47,116 bases of DNA from Bacillus sp. AFS015802 (GTDB taxonomy: Bacteria > Bacillota > Bacilli > Bacillales > Bacillaceae_B): positions 1 through 47,116 of the forward strand of contig NZ_NTUP01000016.1 in NCBI RefSeq assembly GCF_002561455.1. The letters are read 5' to 3'. The notes beneath the pieces were generated by a model that worked only from the letters and a program-made list of their open reading frames with translations, was not told where the DNA came from and searched no databases. This document shows, one piece after another, positions 28,183-37,473 of this stretch (positions within the stretch are counted from its first letter, which is position 1; the number at the start of each line of letters is the position of its first letter). Both the position numbers and the translations under genes were made by a program.

Positions 28183-28968
28183 GTGAAGGATGTTTTTACA
28201 AAAGAGAAATTAATAAGCATAATAATGCCTGCATACAACTGTGAAAGGTATATCGAAGAAGCTATTAAATCTGTTATTGAACAGACATATCAATTTTGGG
28301 AGTTAATAGTTATAGATGATGGATCAAGGGATAATACAGTAAGAATTATAAAAGAACTTTCAATTAAAGAAAGCCGTATTAAATTATATATTAATGAAAC
28401 AAATCAAGGAGTATCAGCAACTAGGAATAGGGGCATTACACTTGCTAACGGTAATTGGATAGCATTTTTAGATAGTGACGATATGTGGAAGAAAAATAAG
28501 TTGGAAAAGCAGTTGCTGCACTCACAAAAAATTAATTCAGAGTTTATTTTTACAGGTTCATCTTTTATCAACGATGTTGGAGACTTTTATCAGGGGATCT
28601 TTGAGGTTCCTAAGAAAGTTAGTTACAAGGAATTAAGAACCCATAATGTTATTTCTTGCTCATCTGTCTTCATAAAGAAGAGATTTTTTGAAGACATAAA
28701 AATGGAAAACGATGATATGCATGAAGATTATGCAGTTTGGTTAAGAGTATTAAGGACTGGAGTCTATGCTTATGGTGTCAATGAGCCACTTCTTATATAT
28801 AGAATTTCAAAAAACTCAAAATCAGGAAACAAATTAAAAACTATTAAGATGACTTATAAAGTATTTCGTTTCATTGGTATTAATCCGTTGTCTTCAATTT
28901 ATTATATGGTTAGACATATTATGGGTTCAATTAAAAAATATAAAAATATCAAATTAAATATCCATTAG
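28183..28968 (+). CDS. Family 2 glycosyltransferase
   Basis: A 261-residue GT-A-fold transferase. It has SIIMPAYNCERYIEEAIKSVIEQTY at the start, VIDDGS, the donor-binding LDSDD (Asp-x-Asp) near residue 97 and a C-terminal HEDYAVWLR motif. It should add one sugar to the lipid-linked repeat unit on the cytoplasmic face. It starts at GTG one base after the preceding stop. Donor and acceptor are unknown. Confidence 0.88.
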   Translation: MKDVFTKEKLISIIMPAYNCERYIEEAIKSVIEQTYQFWELIVIDDGSRDNTVRIIKELSIKESRIKLYINETNQGVSATRNRGITLANGNWIAFLDSDDMWKKNKLEKQLLHSQKINSEFIFTGSSFINDVGDFYQGIFEVPKKVSYKELRTHNVISCSSVFIKKRFFEDIKMENDDMHEDYAVWLRVLRTGVYAYGVNEPLLIYRISKNSKSGNKLKTIKMTYKVFRFIGINPLSSIYYMVRHIMGSIKKYKNIKLNIH

Positions 28969-29216
28969 ATTTCTAAATTTAATCGATATCATATTTATTG
29001 AAAATTGAACTTTGGGTTGTGTAATTATATTATAAACGCCATTAATTACCATGTGGTCGATATAGACTAGTTCTAATTTTAATCGATTGCGGTTGATAAT
29101 GTACATTATTGATATTGACTCAACAATTGTATAAATAACAATAAGAATTATTTATACCGTGCTTAAAAAGCAAATTGTTGTTTTTTGAAAGGTACTAAAA
29201 ATTGGAGGTTAGAGTT
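28969..29216. other. Intergenic AT-rich stretch, no gene seen
   Basis: No open frame with a ribosome site is visible. TTCTAA-x-TTTAATCGAT occurs twice (near 28969 and 29070) as a loose direct repeat. Several TTGATA/TATAAA-like words are present but no promoter is convincing. Confidence 0.4.
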
Positions 29217-30044
29217 ATGGAAATTCCAACAGAATCAGTTCATCCGAAAATATCCATTGTCGTTCTTTCATTTGATGGCTATAGGGATGTATGGCCGTTT
29301 TTTTTTGAAGCCTTTTATAAATATTGGCCGGATTGTGAATATCCGATTTATTTAGTTAACAATGAAACTGAGGTTAATTATAAAAATGTTCATTTAATAC
29401 AAACGGGCAAAGAAATCAACTGGTGTAATAGAGCAAGAAAAGCAATTGAACAAATAGATAGTGACTATGTTCTCTTGCTACTTGAAGACTATCTTATAGG
29501 TGAAAAGGTTAAAAACTCTGATTTAAATCAAGCGATGAATTTCATTGTTAATAATAATGTAAATTACTTAAGAATAACTAATATCCCTCGGAAACGGGCT
29601 ATTAAAGAAAATAGTGATCAAATTTACCCAATATATAAAAATGAGGAGTATGGGGTTAATCTTCAAGCTTCAGTTTGGAAGAAAGACTTTCTTTTAGCGA
29701 AGTTAAAAGAAGTTGATGGTTCAGCATGGGAATTTGAAATTAATTTTTTGAAAGAAGCAGTAGATGGCAATAAAGAACCATTAGATGATTGTTTTGTAAG
29801 CACTGCTAATATTATAGATATTCATAACGGAATATTAAAAGGTAAATGGTTTCCTAAAACAATAAGGTATTTTAGAAAAAGAGGAATTAATATAGATTAC
29901 CAATATAGAGGGAAACTTTCCATAAAAGAAGTCATTAGCCACAATGTTAGGTTTTATTTAAGAGAAAATATACCAAACAGCTTAAGGAAAACAATCAAGA
30001 AACTGTTATTAAAGATGGGTGTGAAATTTGTTTCACAATATTAG
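29217..30044 (+). CDS. Putative glycosyltransferase, unclassified
   Basis: A 275-residue protein opening with ISIVVLSFDGYRDVWPFFFEAFYKYWPDCEYPIYLVNN, which resembles the first nucleotide-binding strand and helix of GT-A enzymes in capsule clusters. LLLLEDYLIGE may carry the acidic metal site. The C-terminal 60 residues are basic (KGKWFPKTIRYFRKRG), suiting membrane association. I start at the ATG after GGAGGTTAGAG; an upstream TTG would include the ribosome site. The function is inferred mainly from its place between two transferases. Confidence 0.65.
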   Translation: MEIPTESVHPKISIVVLSFDGYRDVWPFFFEAFYKYWPDCEYPIYLVNNETEVNYKNVHLIQTGKEINWCNRARKAIEQIDSDYVLLLLEDYLIGEKVKNSDLNQAMNFIVNNNVNYLRITNIPRKRAIKENSDQIYPIYKNEEYGVNLQASVWKKDFLLAKLKEVDGSAWEFEINFLKEAVDGNKEPLDDCFVSTANIIDIHNGILKGKWFPKTIRYFRKRGINIDYQYRGKLSIKEVISHNVRFYLRENIPNSLRKTIKKLLLKMGVKFVSQY

Positions 30045-30060
30045 GGGAGAGAATTTTGAT

Positions 30061-31245
30061 ATGAAATTATTTTGGATAAGCAGCATAGCTTGGATAAATA
30101 ATGGTAAATATAGACTACCTGTAAACGGCCCTGGTGCAGTATCTGGTTCTCTCTTTCAGCAAAATATTATCGAAGGTTTGGAAGATCAAGAGATAAATAT
30201 AGAAATCCTGAATGACTTTCCAACTGCTAAGAAGTTTAATAAAGGATTTAAATGGTCACATAATAAGTCGAGTAATGATTATGCAGTAGGATCCTTTAGG
30301 ATTCCACTACTATCTATGATTATAAAAACTGTACTCATGTGTTTCAATATATTAAAAAGGAAAGAGAAAAGGGAGTATAGTATCGCGGTTGCTTATTTAA
30401 TTCACACACCCTACTTGATAGCACTTTGGTTTGCTAAAAAGTTGAACTATAATCTCAAAACTATTTTGATTTGTCCCGATCTGCCCGGATATATGGATAT
30501 GTCATTGAAAGACAAACCCATAAAAAGTTTTTTAAAGAAGATTGATCATTGGATTATTAATAAAATGCTAAGTAATATTGATGCTTTCATTTTGTTTTCA
30601 GATGCAATGAGAGAGCAACTGCCAATAAGGGATAAGAAGACATTGGTAATTGAAGGTGTCTATTCACCAAATGGGATAAATTTAGATAAGGTAAACAAAA
30701 AAAAATCCATTATGCATGCTGGAACACTTCATAAAAATATAGGAATTGAAAATATAATAGAGGGCTTTAAACTAATAGAAGATAAGGAACTAGAACTTTG
30801 GATATTTGGAGACGGTGAGTTAAATGAATATATTCAAAGAGAAGCTAGAAAAGATAGAAGAATTAAATTTTTTGGATTTGTATCAAGAACAGAATTATTT
30901 GAATATCAGAAGCAAGCAACGTTATTGATTAATGCACGAAACCCTATCGATGATTATACAAAGTATTCTTTTCCCTCAAAAACATTTGAATATATGGTAT
31001 CAGGAACCCCGTTTCTAACAACAAAATTATCTGGGATTCCAGAAGAGTACTATGACTATTTATATACAATGGAAAGTAATGTCTCTTCTATAATATCAGA
31101 TCACATTAAACAAATACTTGCTATATCTGATAAAGAAAGGGAACTCTTTGGGTTAAAAGCAAGGGATTTTGTTTTAAAAAATAAAAATAAAAACAGTCAA
31201 TCTACTAAGATGAAAGAGTTTTTAAAGTCTATAAATTCTCAGTAA
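30061..31245 (+). CDS. Family 4-type glycosyltransferase
   Basis: A 394-residue GT-B-fold enzyme. The C-terminal domain shows IMHAGTLHKNIGIENIIEGF, LWIFGDGEL, IKFFGFVSRTELFEYQKQATLLINARNP and FPSKTFEYMVSGTPFLTTK, the E-x7-E region typical of GT4. I start at the ATG following AGGGGAGAG; the longest frame begins 33 bases upstream inside the preceding gene. It probably adds a sugar to the repeat unit. Confidence 0.85.
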   Translation: MKLFWISSIAWINNGKYRLPVNGPGAVSGSLFQQNIIEGLEDQEINIEILNDFPTAKKFNKGFKWSHNKSSNDYAVGSFRIPLLSMIIKTVLMCFNILKRKEKREYSIAVAYLIHTPYLIALWFAKKLNYNLKTILICPDLPGYMDMSLKDKPIKSFLKKIDHWIINKMLSNIDAFILFSDAMREQLPIRDKKTLVIEGVYSPNGINLDKVNKKKSIMHAGTLHKNIGIENIIEGFKLIEDKELELWIFGDGELNEYIQREARKDRRIKFFGFVSRTELFEYQKQATLLINARNPIDDYTKYSFPSKTFEYMVSGTPFLTTKLSGIPEEYYDYLYTMESNVSSIISDHIKQILAISDKERELFGLKARDFVLKNKNKNSQSTKMKEFLKSINSQ

Positions 31246-31292
31246 CTTCTATAATGGATATTTAAAATAAATCAACTAAAGGAGTTTATTTA

Positions 31293-32330
31293 ATGTTTAA
31301 TAATAAAACTTTACTTATAACAGGTGGTACTGGTTCTTTTGGAAATGCTGTTATGGAAAGATTTCTAAATACCGAGATAAAGGAAATTAGAATTTTCTCG
31401 CGTGATGAAAAAAAGCAGGATGACATGAGAAAACACTATAGAAACGATAAGTTAAAATTTTATATTGGGGATGTGAGAGATTTAGCTAGCGTTAAAAATG
31501 CTATGCATGGAGTCGACTATATTTTCCATGCTGCAGCATTAAAGCAGGTTCCATCATGCGAGTTCTTCCCTCTTGAAGCAGTAAAGACTAATGTAATAGG
31601 TACAGAAAATGTTCTAACAGCAGCTATTGAGTATGGAGTTAAAAAAGTAATTTGCCTTTCAACAGATAAAGCGGCGTATCCAATTAATGCGATGGGGATT
31701 TCAAAAGCAATGATGGAAAAGGTATTTGTTGCTAAATCGAAAACTGTTGATCCTGGTAGGACACTAATTTGTGGAACTAGATATGGTAATGTGATGGCAT
31801 CACGTGGATCAGTTATACCACTATTTATTGAACAAATTAAAAATGGTCAACCTTTAACAGTAACAGATCCTAAAATGACAAGATTTCTTATGAGCTTAGA
31901 AGAGGCGGTTGAGTTAGTTGTCTTTGCTTTCCAGAATGCAGAAGCAGGGGATGTTATGGTTCAAAAATCACCAGCTAGTACAATTGGTGATCTTGCTCAG
32001 GCAATAAAGGATTTGTTTAATGCGGATAATGAAATAAAAATCATTGGAACTCGTCATGGAGAAAAACGTTACGAAACACTTCTTACTAAAGAGGAATATG
32101 TAAAAGCAGAAGATTTACCTGGTTTCTATCGAGTACCTGCGGATCAAAGAGATCTTAACTATGATAAATACTTTGCAGAGGGAGATCAAAAACTTACTAC
32201 CGTAGAAGAATATAATTCGGATAATACACAAGTTCTTAGCATTGAACAAATTAAAGAAAAACTAATTGAATTAGATTATGTAAAAAACGAATTAAAAGAA
32301 TGGAATAAAAAAGTTCACGTTATGAATTAA
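31293..32330 (+). CDS. capE: UDP-GlcNAc 4,6-dehydratase/5-epimerase, CapE type
   Basis: The 345-residue enzyme converts UDP-GlcNAc to a UDP-4-keto-6-deoxy-L-sugar, the first step to UDP-N-acetyl-L-fucosamine in Staphylococcus aureus capsule 5/8. It has ITGGTGSFGNAV for NAD, and STDKAAYPINAMGISK, where Met replaces Tyr in the Y-x-x-x-K site as in inverting dehydratases. The end (YNSDNTQVLSIEQIKEKL) fits CapE. capF and capG follow at once in the same order as in S. aureus, which makes the assignment firm. Confidence 0.92.
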   Translation: MFNNKTLLITGGTGSFGNAVMERFLNTEIKEIRIFSRDEKKQDDMRKHYRNDKLKFYIGDVRDLASVKNAMHGVDYIFHAAALKQVPSCEFFPLEAVKTNVIGTENVLTAAIEYGVKKVICLSTDKAAYPINAMGISKAMMEKVFVAKSKTVDPGRTLICGTRYGNVMASRGSVIPLFIEQIKNGQPLTVTDPKMTRFLMSLEEAVELVVFAFQNAEAGDVMVQKSPASTIGDLAQAIKDLFNADNEIKIIGTRHGEKRYETLLTKEEYVKAEDLPGFYRVPADQRDLNYDKYFAEGDQKLTTVEEYNSDNTQVLSIEQIKEKLIELDYVKNELKEWNKKVHVMN

Positions 32331-32346
32331 AGGGTGGTTTTGAGTG

Positions 32347-33456
32347 ATGGATATTCTTGTTACAGGCGCAAAAGGGTTTATAGGAAAAAACCTTATCGCA
32401 GAACTTAAAAATAGAGGATATACTAATATTCTTGAGTTTAATAGGGAAAGTGATCATTTATTACTTGAAAAATATACAAAGGAATGTGACTTCGTCTTTC
32501 ATCTAGCTGGAGTTAATAGGCCAAAAGATGAAAAAGAATTTATGGAGGGGAATTTCAGTTTAACTTCTCAATTACTAGAGCTATTAAAAAAACATAACAA
32601 TAAGGCACCTGTTCTTCTTACTTCATCTATACAGGCAGAAAAGGACAATCCTTATGGAAGAAGTAAAAAGGCCGGAGAGGATTTACTATTTAATTACTAC
32701 TATGAAACTGATGCTAAGGTTTATATATATAGATTACCGAACTTATTTGGTAAGTGGAGCAAACCTAACTATAATACGGTTGTAGCTACATTTTGTCATA
32801 ATATAGCAAAAGGCTTAGATATTCAGATAAACAATTCAAATGTAGAACTTAATCTTTGTTATATAGATGATGTATTAGAAGAGTTTTTCAGAGCTCTTGA
32901 GGGAAAGCCAACGATGTATGATGATTATTGTGTTGTACCTGTAACGCATAATATCAAACTTGGAGAATTGGCTGATCTTATAAAGAGTTTCAAAGAAAGC
33001 AGAGCAAATTTAAGTATTCCTAATATGGAAGATACGCTAACCAAAAAACTTTATAGTACTTATTTAAGCTTTTTACCTGAAGATCAGTTTTCTTATAAAC
33101 TAAAAATGAATTCTGATCATAGAGGTTCCTTTACTGAGTTTATGAGAACACCTGAAAGAGGCCAGGTCTCAGTCAATGTTTCTAAACCTGGAATTACAAA
33201 AGGGAATCATTGGCACCATACTAAAAATGAAAAATTTTTAGTAGTTAGCGGAGAAGGTATAATTCGTTTCAGAAAGATTGATTCTGAAGAAATTATTGAG
33301 TATCGAGTAAATGGTGAAAAATTACAAGTTGTAGATATTCCTACAGGGTATACTCACTCTATTGTAAATGTAGGAAAAACAGACCTTGTAACCGTTATGT
33401 GGGCAAATGAGTGCTTCGACGCTGAGAAGCCAGACACCTATTTCGTGGAGGTATAA
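32347..33456 (+). CDS. capF: UDP-2-acetamido-2,6-dideoxy-hexose reductase/epimerase, CapF
   Basis: A bifunctional 369-residue enzyme, the CapF length. The N-terminal SDR domain (ILVTGAKGFIGKNL, YGRSKKAGE) reduces the 4-keto sugar. The C-terminal cupin (about residues 245-369, with GITKGNHWHHTKNEKFLVVSGEG and the metal histidines) performs C-3 epimerisation. I use the ATG at 32347; a GTG just before it is in frame. It lies between capE and capG in the UDP-L-FucNAc pathway. Confidence 0.93.
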   Translation: MDILVTGAKGFIGKNLIAELKNRGYTNILEFNRESDHLLLEKYTKECDFVFHLAGVNRPKDEKEFMEGNFSLTSQLLELLKKHNNKAPVLLTSSIQAEKDNPYGRSKKAGEDLLFNYYYETDAKVYIYRLPNLFGKWSKPNYNTVVATFCHNIAKGLDIQINNSNVELNLCYIDDVLEEFFRALEGKPTMYDDYCVVPVTHNIKLGELADLIKSFKESRANLSIPNMEDTLTKKLYSTYLSFLPEDQFSYKLKMNSDHRGSFTEFMRTPERGQVSVNVSKPGITKGNHWHHTKNEKFLVVSGEGIIRFRKIDSEEIIEYRVNGEKLQVVDIPTGYTHSIVNVGKTDLVTVMWANECFDAEKPDTYFVEV

Positions 33457-33459
33457 CAA

Positions 33460-34584
33460 ATGAAGAAATTAAAAGTCATGACAGTCGTTGGCACGAGACC
33501 AGAAATTATAAGATTGTCTGCTGTTATTAATAAATTAGAAGAGTCAAATGCTATTGATCATACTCTTGTTCATACTGGCCAGAATTATGATTACGAACTA
33601 AATGAAGTGTTTTTTAAGGACTTTAACTTAAAGAAACCCGATTATTTTCTAAATGCAGCTACAGGCACAGCTGTAGAAACAATAGGTAATATTTTGGTTA
33701 AGATTGATTCAATTTTGGAAGAAGTCAATCCGGATTCCTTTTTAGTACTTGGTGATACAAATAGCTGTTTAACAGCTATTGCTGCGAAGCGTAGACATAT
33801 TCCAATCTTCCATATGGAAGCGGGAAATAGATGTTTTGACCAAAGGGTTCCTGAGGAAACAAATAGAAAAATGGTGGATCACATTGCAGATATCAATTTA
33901 ACATACAGCGATATTGCTAGAGAATACCTGCTAAGGGAAGGATTTCCTCCAGATCGAATTATTAAAACTGGTAGCCCAATGTTTGAAGTACTTAATTCTA
34001 AAAAAGCTGATATTATAAAATCTGATATATTAGATAGACTAGGGCTTGTAGAAGGGAAATATTTTGTCGTATCAGCGCACAGAGAAGAAAATATTAATTC
34101 AGAAAATAACTTTATAGATTTAGTTGAAAGTCTAAATGCAGTTGTAGAAAAGTATAATATGCCTGTAATTGTAAGTACACATCCAAGAACACGTAAAATG
34201 ATTGAAACAAAAGGAATTGAATTTAACCCATTAGTGAAAACACTTAAACCACTGGGGTTTAATGATTATGTAAAACTACAAACTAAGGCAAAAGCGGTTC
34301 TTAGCGATAGTGGAACGATCAGTGAAGAATCTTCTATCCTTAGATTCAATGCACTTAATATAAGACAAGCTCATGAAAGACCAGAAGCAATGGAAGAGGC
34401 ATCGGTGATGATGGTTGGATTAAAAAAAGAGCGAATTTTACAGGGGTTAGAAATCCTAGAAACACAGGAGTTTAATAGTTTAAGGCTTGTAGAAGACTAC
34501 AGTATGCCAAATGTATCGGATAAAGTAATAAGGATAATTATATCATATACAGATTATGTAAACAGAATAACATGGGGTAAATAG
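33460..34584 (+). CDS. capG: UDP-N-acetyl-L-fucosamine synthase (C-2 epimerase), CapG
   Basis: The 374-residue enzyme of the UDP-GlcNAc 2-epimerase fold makes the last inversion to UDP-L-FucNAc. Visible motifs are VVGTRPEIIRLS, HTGQNYDYELNEVFF, VLGDTNSC, HMEAGNRCFDQRVPEETNR, VSAHREENIN and LSDSGTISEESS. The length equals the S. aureus enzyme. It follows capF by three bases. A general wall-sugar 2-epimerase (MnaA) is the alternative, but capEF linkage favours CapG. Confidence 0.93.
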   Translation: MKKLKVMTVVGTRPEIIRLSAVINKLEESNAIDHTLVHTGQNYDYELNEVFFKDFNLKKPDYFLNAATGTAVETIGNILVKIDSILEEVNPDSFLVLGDTNSCLTAIAAKRRHIPIFHMEAGNRCFDQRVPEETNRKMVDHIADINLTYSDIAREYLLREGFPPDRIIKTGSPMFEVLNSKKADIIKSDILDRLGLVEGKYFVVSAHREENINSENNFIDLVESLNAVVEKYNMPVIVSTHPRTRKMIETKGIEFNPLVKTLKPLGFNDYVKLQTKAKAVLSDSGTISEESSILRFNALNIRQAHERPEAMEEASVMMVGLKKERILQGLEILETQEFNSLRLVEDYSMPNVSDKVIRIIISYTDYVNRITWGK

Positions 34585-34620
34585 GACCTTCAAAAGGCTT
34601 TAGAGAGGTGTGATTCATTA

Positions 34621-35874
34621 TTGAAGGTTAAAAAATTGAGGTATATAAATACCAATGACTTGATCTATATATTATTAACAATGTACTTCGTATTTTTTTA
34701 TTGGATATCTGGAACTATATTTCCTTATAGGTCTATTGCACTTGCTTTTATTGGGTTATCTGTTTTCCTAATCCAAATTCTTATTAACAGACAGAATCTA
34801 CAAACAGATATAATTAGTTTGTCAATATTGGTTATATCAGTACTAATGATAATCTCTAGTATTATTAATGGAGATGGACAAACTTTACAAAATATCATTT
34901 TCTTTTTTCAAACCGTTTTTTTATATTTAGGAATTGTATCGTTTTGCAATAATTATGAAAAACTATATAGGGTAATAAAAATAATATTTGTTACGGGATT
35001 TATTGGTGGCCCTGTTGCTGGATTAATTCAAATGATAACTGGAGAGTATATATTCCCCTTACCACCAGGATCTCCATACGAAGATAATATGTTAATAAAG
35101 ACTGTTATCTCTTCAGCATTAACATATAACGCCAACCTCGTAGCTTTACAGTTTGTAACTACGTTGTTTTTGGGATTATATTTATATAATAAAATTAATA
35201 AAAAGCTATTGATTTTTGTCTGTATTCTTATTAGTGCAGTAGCACTTATTTTAACATTTTCTAGAACATCTATTATAGCTACTATATTAGCGTTTGTTAT
35301 TTATAATTTTTTCCGAAAGAAAAAAACAAATTCTCTAAAGTTTATTTTACAGTACTTTGTTTTAGCTATGACTTCAATTATATTACTCTTCTTTTTTGAC
35401 GATATATTAAGTAAAGTATTGCAATTCAATGATGTTGATTATGTTTTTAGGTTGAAAAGTGCAGAGAATGTTGACATACGATACATGCAGTGGATAGCGG
35501 TAGTAGATGTTTTGTTTTCTTCTGATATAATCCATTTGTTATTTGGCTATGGTAGAAATTATATAAACATAATAGGGAGTATTACCGGATACAACATTAC
35601 TACACATAATACTATCCTTGAACAGTTTGTAAAGAATGGAGTACTAAGTGGATTTCTTATAATTATTTCATATTACTATTCTTTTAAGGCTTTTTGGAAA
35701 GTAAATAAAACTAAAGAAGAGTTTAATTCCATTTTTGCTGGCTTAATAGCTTTATTTGTCTCTTTACAAATGATTAGCTCGTTTACTCTAGATAGTATAA
35801 TGTATTTAATGATCGCTAGTATAATTTTAAAAAATAGGAGGGGAGATTCTAGTATCAATGCAAAGACGAGATAG
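34621..35874 (+). CDS. Wzy-type polysaccharide polymerase
   Basis: A 417-residue protein with about 10-12 membrane helices, an external loop with GEYIFPLPPGSPYEDN, and the O-antigen polymerase/ligase pattern LTFSRTSIIATI and FGYGRNYINIIG followed by HNTILEQFVKNG. It should join lipid-linked repeat units outside the membrane. TTG start after GAGAGGTG. The next gene begins inside its last 17 bases. Confidence 0.85.
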   Translation: MKVKKLRYINTNDLIYILLTMYFVFFYWISGTIFPYRSIALAFIGLSVFLIQILINRQNLQTDIISLSILVISVLMIISSIINGDGQTLQNIIFFFQTVFLYLGIVSFCNNYEKLYRVIKIIFVTGFIGGPVAGLIQMITGEYIFPLPPGSPYEDNMLIKTVISSALTYNANLVALQFVTTLFLGLYLYNKINKKLLIFVCILISAVALILTFSRTSIIATILAFVIYNFFRKKKTNSLKFILQYFVLAMTSIILLFFFDDILSKVLQFNDVDYVFRLKSAENVDIRYMQWIAVVDVLFSSDIIHLLFGYGRNYINIIGSITGYNITTHNTILEQFVKNGVLSGFLIIISYYYSFKAFWKVNKTKEEFNSIFAGLIALFVSLQMISSFTLDSIMYLMIASIILKNRRGDSSINAKTR

Positions 35875-36769
35875 GTTATACAATAATTTAGAGAAGGCCG
35901 AAAATTTCATATGGGAACTATTGTATACATCGAGATTATTATATGACATGGACTTCAAAAAAACATTAGCCATTAATCAAAAATATAAAGATAAATTCAA
36001 AGGTAAACGGTGTTTTATTCTAGGTAATGGTCCTTCCCTAAATAAGCAAGGTAACTTGGAATTATTAGAGAATGAAATTGTGTTCTCTGTTAATCAATTT
36101 TATAGATCAGATTTATTCAAATTAGTAAAACCTAATTTTCATCTAATGGTAGATCCTTTATTTTTTTCACTTAATGAAAAAGACTCTACAGACTATGATA
36201 CTCTTAAAAGAATGCAAGAGTTGAAGAATAATAACAACTTAGTATGTATATTTCCTTATACTGCAAAAGATTTTGTTGAAAATTATAAAATAAATAATGA
36301 GAATACCTTATATATTCATAGTAGATATCGTATGCATGACAACTATAAAAAGAGTATTAGAATGGATAGGAGCTTACCACTAATCCAAAATGTTGTACAT
36401 GGTGCAATCTATTGTGCAATTTATATGGGCTTTACTGAAATATATCTTATGGGTGTAGACATGACAAATATATTAACAAGTTACATCAAGGAAGAAACAG
36501 AATTAAATATTGAGAAGGAACACGTATATACCTATACTGAAAATGAAAAAAAACGAATGCTTAGAGTCCGGAATAGTAATGATAATGAAACTATGCTCAA
36601 ATTACATGGAATTATATTTAGTGTGTTCAGAAACATATATGAATATTGTGATCAAAGAAATATAAAAATTTATAATGCTACGATAAGCGGAGGATTAGAC
36701 AATATTCCTAGGATAAAGTATGAAGATGTCGTTTTGAATAATAGAAATATGAATGGAGGAACATTATGA
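35858..36769 (+). CDS. Putative nonulosonate (sialic-acid-like) transferase
   Basis: A 303-residue protein with CFILGNGPSLNKQG near residue 52 and FSVNQFYRS shortly after. The GNGPSL start and the following Asn-Gln-Phe resemble both DUF115/Maf proteins and the Campylobacter Cst family (GT42) that transfer nonulosonic acids. A later MGFTEIYLMGVDM also fits. The nearby cytidylyltransferase and NeuB-type genes (37474, 39109) make a CMP-nonulosonate donor likely. The function is inferred; a domain search is needed to choose between the families. It overlaps the next gene by four bases. Confidence 0.65.
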   Translation: MQRRDRLYNNLEKAENFIWELLYTSRLLYDMDFKKTLAINQKYKDKFKGKRCFILGNGPSLNKQGNLELLENEIVFSVNQFYRSDLFKLVKPNFHLMVDPLFFSLNEKDSTDYDTLKRMQELKNNNNLVCIFPYTAKDFVENYKINNENTLYIHSRYRMHDNYKKSIRMDRSLPLIQNVVHGAIYCAIYMGFTEIYLMGVDMTNILTSYIKEETELNIEKEHVYTYTENEKKRMLRVRNSNDNETMLKLHGIIFSVFRNIYEYCDQRNIKIYNATISGGLDNIPRIKYEDVVLNNRNMNGGTL

Positions 36770-37437
36770 GTTTTGTTTCAGTATTAATTTATACTTTTTC
36801 ATATTCATTGTTCTATTCCAAAAAAGAAAAAGTTTCACTTGCACTAGGTGCAACAATTAATAAAGAAGTTCACCTTAGTGGAGCAAACAAAGTTGGGAAA
36901 TTCACTTCGTTAAGAAATATAAAGATGGGTTATGCCAGTTATGTAGGAGAACGTTCTTTTTTGTGTGATGCTAAAGTTGGAAAGTATTGTTCAATTGGGG
37001 ATAGAGTAAGCTTCATAGTTGGTAATCATCCAACTACAGAAGCTATATCAACTCATCCTGCTTTTTACTCTACAATAGGACAAGCAGGTATAGTGTATGC
37101 AGAAAAGAATTGTTTTAAAGAGTACAAACATGTTGAGGATAACTATAGTTTTATTATAGGTAATGATGTTTGGATTGGTAGCGATTCTAAGCTTGTTCAA
37201 GGAATAAAAATTGGTAATGGTGCAGTTATTGCTGGGGGGTCTGTTGTAACTAAAGATGTAGAATCCTATGAAATAGTTGGAGGTGTTCCAGCTAAACGAA
37301 TAAAATATAGGTTTAGTGAAAATGAACGTTTAATTTTAGAAAATCTAGCCTGGTGGGACTTTCCTAATGAGCGTCTAAAAGAGTTAACTAAAATTATGAA
37401 TAACCCAAAAGAATTTTTTGAACAAATTAATAATTAG
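36766..37437 (+). CDS. Hexapeptide-repeat (LbH) O-acetyltransferase
   Basis: A 223-residue acyltransferase with left-handed beta-helix repeats (VGKFTSLRNIKMGYASYVGERSF, then VGKYCSIGDRVSFIVGNHPT), the catalytic-His region NHPTTEAISTHPAF, and the CatB-like tail IGNDVWIGSDSKLVQGIKIGNGAVIAGGSVVTKDV. It should use acetyl-CoA to acetylate a sugar of the repeat unit or a precursor. The four-base overlap with the putative nonulosonate transferase suggests the two act on the same sugar. Confidence 0.85.
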   Translation: MSFVSVLIYTFSYSLFYSKKEKVSLALGATINKEVHLSGANKVGKFTSLRNIKMGYASYVGERSFLCDAKVGKYCSIGDRVSFIVGNHPTTEAISTHPAFYSTIGQAGIVYAEKNCFKEYKHVEDNYSFIIGNDVWIGSDSKLVQGIKIGNGAVIAGGSVVTKDVESYEIVGGVPAKRIKYRFSENERLILENLAWWDFPNERLKELTKIMNNPKEFFEQINN

Positions 37438-37473
37438 CATTTACATTATGCTGATTCAATTGGGGGATGAAAA

